Part shown: positions 38,947 through 43,522 of the stretch, in pieces
How the letters are laid out: each line of letters begins with the position of its first letter
How positions within the stretch are numbered: the stretch's first letter is position 1
Origin: Parcubacteria group bacterium
GTDB lineage: Bacteria > Patescibacteriota > Minisyncoccia > Phycocordibacterales > JABMNX01
Direction of reading: 5' to 3'
NCBI GenBank assembly: GCA_016784305.1
Contig: JADHUY010000002.1
Span: forward strand, 1 to 43,522
DNA: 43,522 nt
Notes under the pieces: model-generated
Told to the model about the DNA's origin: nothing
The model's database searches: none
The model's input: only the letters and a program-made list of their open reading frames with translations
Made by a program: the position numbers and the translations under genes

Positions 38947-39786
38947 GTGACTAAAAAAAATAAATCAGAAAAACCCCACACTTCCGCAAACATAGGCGGC
39001 CAAATTTCTAATAGGGTTGGAATAAAACTCGGGCAACATTTTTTAAAATCACAAAAAGCGCTGACAAAAATAATAAGTGCTGCAGAACTTACAGATAAAG
39101 ACGTGGTCCTTGAAATTGGGCCCGGCAAAGGAGTCTTAACAGAAAGACTCCTTAAGAATGCAAAGAAAATAATAGCGGTTGAACTTGATCCAAATTTAAT
39201 TTTCTATCTAAAAATGAAGTTTGAGAAAGAAATTGAAGCAAAAAAACTCATTCTAATAGAAGGTGACATCATTAAACTTAATATAGAAACCCTTCACCTT
39301 AAAAAATACAAAGTCGTGGCAAATATTCCATACTACATAACAGGAATTCTTCTTAGGAAATTACTTTCATCAAAAGTTCAACCCACAAAAGCAGTGCTTC
39401 TTATGCAAAAAGAGGTGGCAGAGCGCATAGCAACAGATAAAAAAGAGAGCATTCTCTCCTTAAGCATAAAAGCCTACGGGAAACCCAGGTATGTCGGAAC
39501 AGTCTCGGCTAAAAACTTCACACCAGCGCCAAGAGTAGATTCAGCAATACTACTTATTGAAAATATATCGCGAAATTTCTTTGAAGGTATTAATGAAGAG
39601 AGATTTTTTGAATTACTCCGTGCAGGATTTGGAAGTAAAAGAAAAATGCTTATAAATAACCTCTCTTCATTTGGAAATAAAGAAAAATTAGAAATTGCGC
39701 TTTATAAAAGTGATATTGACCTTGGTGAGAGGGCCGAAAATGTTGATATTTCAAAATGGAGAAAATTTCTTAAGAATTTAAGCTGA
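38947..39786 (+). CDS. rsmA: 16S rRNA dimethyladenosine transferase
   Basis: Dimethylates two adenines near the 3' end of 16S rRNA. 279 aa. GIKLGQHFLKSQKAL, VVLEIGPGKGVLTERLL (SAM motif I), IIAVELDPNLI, and NIPYYITGILLRKLL (catalytic NIPY). The first 25 residues are an extra Lys-rich extension before the usual start. GTG 38947 is the start by frame; an internal ATG is too late. The gene follows uvrD by 29 bp and overlaps the convergent next gene by 9 bp. Confidence 0.95.
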   Translation: MTKKNKSEKPHTSANIGGQISNRVGIKLGQHFLKSQKALTKIISAAELTDKDVVLEIGPGKGVLTERLLKNAKKIIAVELDPNLIFYLKMKFEKEIEAKKLILIEGDIIKLNIETLHLKKYKVVANIPYYITGILLRKLLSSKVQPTKAVLLMQKEVAERIATDKKESILSLSIKAYGKPRYVGTVSAKNFTPAPRVDSAILLIENISRNFFEGINEERFFELLRAGFGSKRKMLINNLSSFGNKEKLEIALYKSDIDLGERAENVDISKWRKFLKNLS

Positions 39787-40128
39787 TGTCCCAAGTAATA
39801 TCATACGCAGCCCTGATATCGCAATAAATGGGACGTAGTTAAGAATGCATATGTCTGGTGGCAAAGATAACCCTAAAGCCGCCTGCCCAATATGAGATGG
39901 AGGTCCATAAAGAAAAGTCCAAGTAGTTGGAGCCCATATATGTACTCCACCAACCGGAGGGCCAATAACTGTATAGATAACACCGTTTAAGCACGGTGAT
40001 GGAGAAAATGCCAGTACTCTCCCACCAAAAGGAATTATCGCCTCTGCGGGAGCAACTGGAATAAGGAAAACCAAAATAGCTAAAAGAAATATAAGCGCAA
40101 GTACTTCTTTCTTTAGTGCAAATCTCAT
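39778..40128 (-). CDS. Small secreted or membrane-anchored hypothetical protein
   Basis: 116 aa. A basic N-terminus and hydrophobic segment (VLALIFLLAILVFLIPVAPAEA, about residues 9-30) look like a signal peptide with cleavage after AEA. The rest is Pro/Gly-rich with two cysteines and no known motif. It is divergent from the gene at 40168, and the two share a mirrored pair of promoters; it overlaps the end of rsmA by 9 bp. Confidence 0.75.
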   Translation of the reverse strand: MRFALKKEVLALIFLLAILVFLIPVAPAEAIIPFGGRVLAFSPSPCLNGVIYTVIGPPVGGVHIWAPTTWTFLYGPPSHIGQAALGLSLPPDICILNYVPFIAISGLRMILLGTSA

Positions 40129-40134
40129 AGGAAA

Positions 40135-40143
40135 AGTATAGCA
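40135..40143 (-). promoter_or_regulatory. Extended -10, minus strand, for the gene at 39778-40128
   Basis: TGC-TATACT, 6 nt, ATG 40128. It forms one half of a mirrored promoter pair with 40153-40161. Confidence 0.65.
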
Positions 40144-40152
40144 AATAATGAA

Positions 40153-40161
40153 TGCTATACT
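40153..40161 (+). promoter_or_regulatory. Extended -10, plus strand, for the gene at 40168-40926
   Basis: TGC-TATACT, 6 nt, ATG 40168. Together with the opposite element it makes a 12-bp-arm inverted repeat (AAAAGTATAGCA / TGCTATACTTTT) around 9 bp. Confidence 0.65.
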
Positions 40162-40167
40162 TTTAAA

Positions 40168-40926
40168 ATGAATCGCGACATCTTTAAAATATTGTCTTTA
40201 TTCTTAGCTCTCTTTTTTATTTTTACCTTATTCTTAGTATTTAGCAACATTAACAAAGAAAAAGTAGCGAGTGTATCAGGAATTTATGTCTCAGAAAACA
40301 CTGATGCAAAAGAGGCGACAGGCGAGTATATAAAGGAGATTGTCAAAGACGCAAACAAGGAAGAAATAATATCCATTCCCGCTACAGAGCCAATGTCGTA
40401 TGCTGAATACCTAAGAAATATCGGTGAGGCTTTTAGCAAACCAACTCCAATTATACTTGCCGAGGACTCGCCTGATGAGTTTGATAAAATTACAGAGAAA
40501 TTGAAAGAATACGGTAACAATGCGGGTGAAGTGATTAAAAACGCTGCTCTTGATAGGACTCCGCAGGTGGAAATTTTTGACAATTTTATAAAAAACCCAA
40601 AAAACTCGGCGTTTCTTTCTAAAATGCGAGAACTGGCTCAGATATATAAAGACATTGGTGTGTCTCTCAGCAAAATAAGTGCCCCCGAGCAAATAAGCCT
40701 TGCGCACGACAGACTGTCTAATTCGTACAAAGAAATAGGTACGGCAATAGTAGTTTTTTCTGATGGTCTTTTTAATGATGAAGACACAAAACAAATAACT
40801 GACACTTACAGTGATGCAATTTACAAATTCCCAGACGCTTTCCTAAGTGTAGCAAGCACTCTTCGCGTCTACGGAGTTCAATTTAGAGAAAGTGAGGCAG
40901 GCTCCGTGTTCACATTACCTATATAA
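40168..40926 (+). CDS. Membrane-anchored hypothetical protein
   Basis: 252 aa. One N-terminal hydrophobic segment (ILSLFLALFFIFTLFLVFS, about residues 7-25), then a soluble, mostly helical outer region (residues 30-252) without cysteines. Its C-terminal half (LSNSYKEIGTAIVVFSDGLF and similar) resembles part of the gene at 40958 in its style of helices. Not recognised. It is first in a run of three envelope genes. Confidence 0.7.
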   Translation: MNRDIFKILSLFLALFFIFTLFLVFSNINKEKVASVSGIYVSENTDAKEATGEYIKEIVKDANKEEIISIPATEPMSYAEYLRNIGEAFSKPTPIILAEDSPDEFDKITEKLKEYGNNAGEVIKNAALDRTPQVEIFDNFIKNPKNSAFLSKMRELAQIYKDIGVSLSKISAPEQISLAHDRLSNSYKEIGTAIVVFSDGLFNDEDTKQITDTYSDAIYKFPDAFLSVASTLRVYGVQFRESEAGSVFTLPI

Positions 40927-40942
40927 GTACTTAAGCGCTCTC

Positions 40943-40951
40943 TGATATACT
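40943..40951 (+). promoter_or_regulatory. Extended -10 of the EF-hand-like gene
   Basis: TGA-TATACT, 6 nt, GTG 40958; supports a leaderless GTG start. Confidence 0.6.
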
Positions 40952-40957
40952 TAGGGC

Positions 40958-41881
40958 GTGAATTGGCTGAAAAAACCAAAGTTTTTAGCTGCGGCTTTTG
41001 TGATTTTATTAATCGTTGTTGTTTTTATGCTTAAAAAACCTAACGACACCAATAAAGACACACTTATAAACCAAGCAGATATTAATAACCCAGCGAAACT
41101 AGCACAAAAGGATTCAGACAACGACTCTCTTATGGATTGGGAAGAGTCGTTGATTGGAACCAACCCAAATAATAAAGACTCCGACGGCGACGGGACTAAT
41201 GATGGAGTGGAAGTGGAGTTAGGAAGAAACCCACTTCTCGCTGGCCCTAATGACGAAGTCTCACTACTAAGCATTGCCGATGGTCAAGAGATTGCGGGAG
41301 AGACTCCGAACTTTAATAAATTTTCAGAAGACTTTCTTAAAGGGTACATTGAACTTAAAAAGCAAGGGAAAATTGGCACAGACGCAGAAGGGACATTTGT
41401 TTCTGAACTTTTAGAGAAAAATATATCCAGCAATAGAGGCAAAGTCTACGAAGCAGCCGATGTAACTCTGACCATCGCCCCATCTAAAGAAAGTGTATCT
41501 GCTTATGCAAGTGACTTAGACTCTATCTTTTCGCAGATGTACAAAATAACGGAGTACGAATTACTAACATTCACTCGTGCCGTAGAAAACAGTGACAGCT
41601 TTGAGCTTAGGAAATTAAGAGAGCCTGCAAAAATTTATAAAGAGATTGTAGAAAATCTACTTACAACAGAAACACCAGAAAACGTGGTTGATATTCATGT
41701 AGAATTACTTAATGGTTTCAGCTTTCTCGCAAGTTCAATAGAAAAAATGATAGTAGTGGAGAATGACCCACTTGCGGCACTTGTTGCAGTAGATGGGTAC
41801 ACAAAAAGCGAGGAGGAGCTTGGAGTCACTTTTTCGAGATTAAATACATATTTCCTTACTAAAGGGGGAACGCAATCATGA
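40958..41881 (+). CDS. Membrane-anchored protein with calcium-binding (thrombospondin type 3/EF-hand-like) repeats
   Basis: 307 aa, starting with GTG. A signal anchor (FLAAAFVILLIVVVFML, about residues 8-24) is followed by two Asp-rich calcium loops, DSDNDSLMDWEE and DSDGDGTNDGVE (about residues 50-86), of the type 3 repeat kind common in surface proteins. The remaining 215 residues are helical and not recognised. Its stop overlaps the next gene's ATG (ATGA), so the two are co-translated. Confidence 0.8.
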   Translation: MNWLKKPKFLAAAFVILLIVVVFMLKKPNDTNKDTLINQADINNPAKLAQKDSDNDSLMDWEESLIGTNPNNKDSDGDGTNDGVEVELGRNPLLAGPNDEVSLLSIADGQEIAGETPNFNKFSEDFLKGYIELKKQGKIGTDAEGTFVSELLEKNISSNRGKVYEAADVTLTIAPSKESVSAYASDLDSIFSQMYKITEYELLTFTRAVENSDSFELRKLREPAKIYKEIVENLLTTETPENVVDIHVELLNGFSFLASSIEKMIVVENDPLAALVAVDGYTKSEEELGVTFSRLNTYFLTKGGTQS

Positions 41882-43522
41882 CGGTAAAACACCAAACAAG
41901 CAGGAAACTGGTATCGGCTTTAATGATAGTCGTTATTTTGGCTCCACTTACCTTTACAATTAACCCACCCGAAGCAAGGGCGCAGGCGGGTGCTGTGGGA
42001 TGTGCCACAGCAGCCCTCCTCGGAGCGGGTGCTGGGGTTGCGGCTGCTGCTGCAGGTCTTAACGTACCGACATTTGACCTTTCAACATTTACAGTACAGG
42101 CAACTGAAACACAAAAGGAGTGTCTCCTGGATGGAATAGTTGTGCTTCTGCGCGAAGTACTTATCTCTCAACTTGTGAAGAGTGTGGTCACATGGATTAA
42201 CTCTGGGTTTGACGGAAACCCAGCCTTTATCACTGACCTTAGAGGCTTTCTTACAGACGTAGTGGATGAAACAATAGGAACATACATTGATAGCTCCCAG
42301 CTTTCCTTCCTGTGTAGTCCGTTTCAGCTTGATATTAAAATTGCGATTCGCATAAACTTTGAATCAGTAGACAGGGAACCTGCCTGTACACTGACAGACG
42401 TGGTAGAAAATATTGATGACTTTTACAAAAGAGGTTTTGGAGGTGGGTGGAAGGGCTTTATAGACGCCAACACAATCACAGGGAATAATCCATTCTTCGC
42501 CTACCTTGATGCCGATGTAAGGATAAGAGGAAGGATTGATAAAAGCCTTGCAATAGAGTTAGAGAAACTGAAGTGGGGTGATGGGTTTCCAGGGTTTGAA
42601 ATATGTGACGAAGAAGTTCCCGGAGAAAGCAGCTGTCAGACCGTAACACCTGGAAGCTATGTTAACCATACTCTAAACAGATATGCTGCTGACTCTGGAA
42701 TAAACCAGCTTGAACTTGCTGATGAGATAGATGAAATAATAGGAGCGCTTGCGGCGCAACTCTCAAAGCAACTCTTAACCGGTGCTGGTGGACTTCTTGG
42801 CGCAAGCAGAAGCTCTGGTGGCAGAAACTCATATCTTTCAAGAACAGTTTCTGATACCGAAAGCCGCTCATTAAGTGCTTCAAGAAGAGCATTCTCCCTT
42901 AGTACAGAAGGTGGTGGAACCACGGAAGATGTCTACCTTGAGCAGAAAAACCTTTCTCTATCAGCTCTAGTTGTTGCCAGCTCTAGAATAGAAGACGTAA
43001 TCTCTTGTTATGAAGAGAAAATCATAGAATCAGACAAATCAGCACTTAGTAGCTTTGAAGAGTTAGGGAAGCTCACTCCAGCTGAAAGAGCCTTGGCGGT
43101 TAGCCGTATTGAACAAGCAAGCTCTACGATCTCAAGTAACATAAACCCATTAAGGTTTCAGATAGAAAGAGATATAGCGAATTCTGAAGACAATATAGTA
43201 ATACTTAGAGATATAGGCACAAGAATTGACGCGGCTACAACACAAAGGGAGATTGAGTTAATAAACGAAAACGAGTTAAACCCTTTGGTTGAAAGCGGAC
43301 TTCTTCACACGCTAGGAGACGTAAGCAAAGCAACTCAACAAAAGCTGGACGTGAACAATCTGACTGATGACATAAATAAGCAAACTACAGATAGACAGAG
43401 AGCGTGTGACAACTTCCCAAGAGCAATCGGAAGTGGTTCTGGTGTAAACGACGGTGGTGGAGGTAGTGACGCTGGTGACGGTGTCGGTGATGGCACCGGT
43501 AGTGGCTCCGGTGGAGGTAGTG
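41878..43522 (+). CDS. Large secreted envelope protein (3' end missing)
   Basis: 548 codons read to the right edge, no stop reached. Signal peptide (LVSALMIVVILAPLTFTINPPEARAQ, about residues 11-36), a Gly/Ala-rich hydrophobic stretch near 40-62, six or more cysteines in the mature region, coiled-coil-like sequence near residues 375-500, then a Gly/Ser/Asp repeat tail (GSGSGVNDGGGGSDAG and onward). Family not recognised. It is the last of three overlapping or closely spaced envelope genes. Function is unknown; extracellular or periplasmic location is likely. Confidence 0.8.
   Translation, partial: MTVKHQTSRKLVSALMIVVILAPLTFTINPPEARAQAGAVGCATAALLGAGAGVAAAAAGLNVPTFDLSTFTVQATETQKECLLDGIVVLLREVLISQLVKSVVTWINSGFDGNPAFITDLRGFLTDVVDETIGTYIDSSQLSFLCSPFQLDIKIAIRINFESVDREPACTLTDVVENIDDFYKRGFGGGWKGFIDANTITGNNPFFAYLDADVRIRGRIDKSLAIELEKLKWGDGFPGFEICDEEVPGESSCQTVTPGSYVNHTLNRYAADSGINQLELADEIDEIIGALAAQLSKQLLTGAGGLLGASRSSGGRNSYLSRTVSDTESRSLSASRRAFSLSTEGGGTTEDVYLEQKNLSLSALVVASSRIEDVISCYEEKIIESDKSALSSFEELGKLTPAERALAVSRIEQASSTISSNINPLRFQIERDIANSEDNIVILRDIGTRIDAATTQREIELINENELNPLVESGLLHTLGDVSKATQQKLDVNNLTDDINKQTTDRQRACDNFPRAIGSGSGVNDGGGGSDAGDGVGDGTGSGSGGGS

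Noticed and set aside
1-43522. CRISPR array, insertion sequence or prophage
   Set aside because: No regularly spaced repeats, transposase or phage structural genes were found; the only recombinase looks like a housekeeping Xer protein.

Overview
The window looks like a chromosomal segment of a candidate-phyla-radiation (Patescibacteria) bacterium, probably a Parcubacteria-type lineage; this is an inference. The supporting signs are compact gene packing with one-base and four-base overlaps, lineage-typical versions of core genes (a trigger factor without its PPIase domain, a short phosphoglycerate kinase, RNase Y, a YifB/ComM AAA ATPase), many small envelope proteins without recognisable families, few Shine-Dalgarno sequences, and UGA used as a stop. 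I see no insertion sequence, prophage, CRISPR array, rRNA operon or antibiotic-resistance gene.

Layout. 1-7957 is mostly minus strand: comEC (cut by the left edge), rnhA, a TrpR-superfamily regulator, recJ, a divergent plus-strand HIT gene, pgk, tpiA and a degenerate PilB/GspE-type ATPase. 8104-17957 is plus strand: nusA, ppa, two envelope proteins, tig-clpP, rny, an HU gene, then a tRNA-Gly and a tiny acidic-peptide gene on the minus strand, a trypsin-like protease and a small secreted protein. 18017-25251 is mixed: an MscS channel, tRNA-Pro, yraN with a methyltransferase, two paralogous HTH proteins bracketing tRNA-Gly and tRNA-Arg, cca and xthA. 25319-34320 carries small proteins, a Xer recombinase, rpsO, a NYN protein, pnp, a long membrane protein, a DksA-like protein and comM. 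34600-43522 has a LysM/M23 peptidase, a disordered protein, a UvrD/PcrA helicase, rsmA and a terminal run of envelope proteins; the last is cut by the right edge.

Regulation is unusually readable. A 20-bp palindrome with a GTTAAC centre, as in the E. coli trp operator, occurs three times: upstream of the TrpR-like gene, over the -35 region of the rnhA-comEC promoter, and upstream of the mscS gene. This suggests a small TrpR-family regulon that includes DNA uptake. Many genes have an extended -10 hexamer (TGn-TATACT type) ending 6-8 nt before the start codon, so their mRNAs are probably leaderless; this resolves several start codons. Six parS-like CACGTG-centred sites cluster within about 950 bp at 19.8-20.7 kb, and AAAGGACA repeats with one perfect DnaA box lie at 24.4 kb, so a partition or origin-proximal locus is possible.

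The genes together cover information processing and RNA turnover (nusA, rpsO, pnp, rny, cca, rsmA), DNA repair and uptake (recJ, xthA, uvrD, xer, comEC, comM), lower glycolysis (pgk, tpiA), proteostasis (tig, clpP, protease) and a large set of uncharacterised cell-surface proteins.
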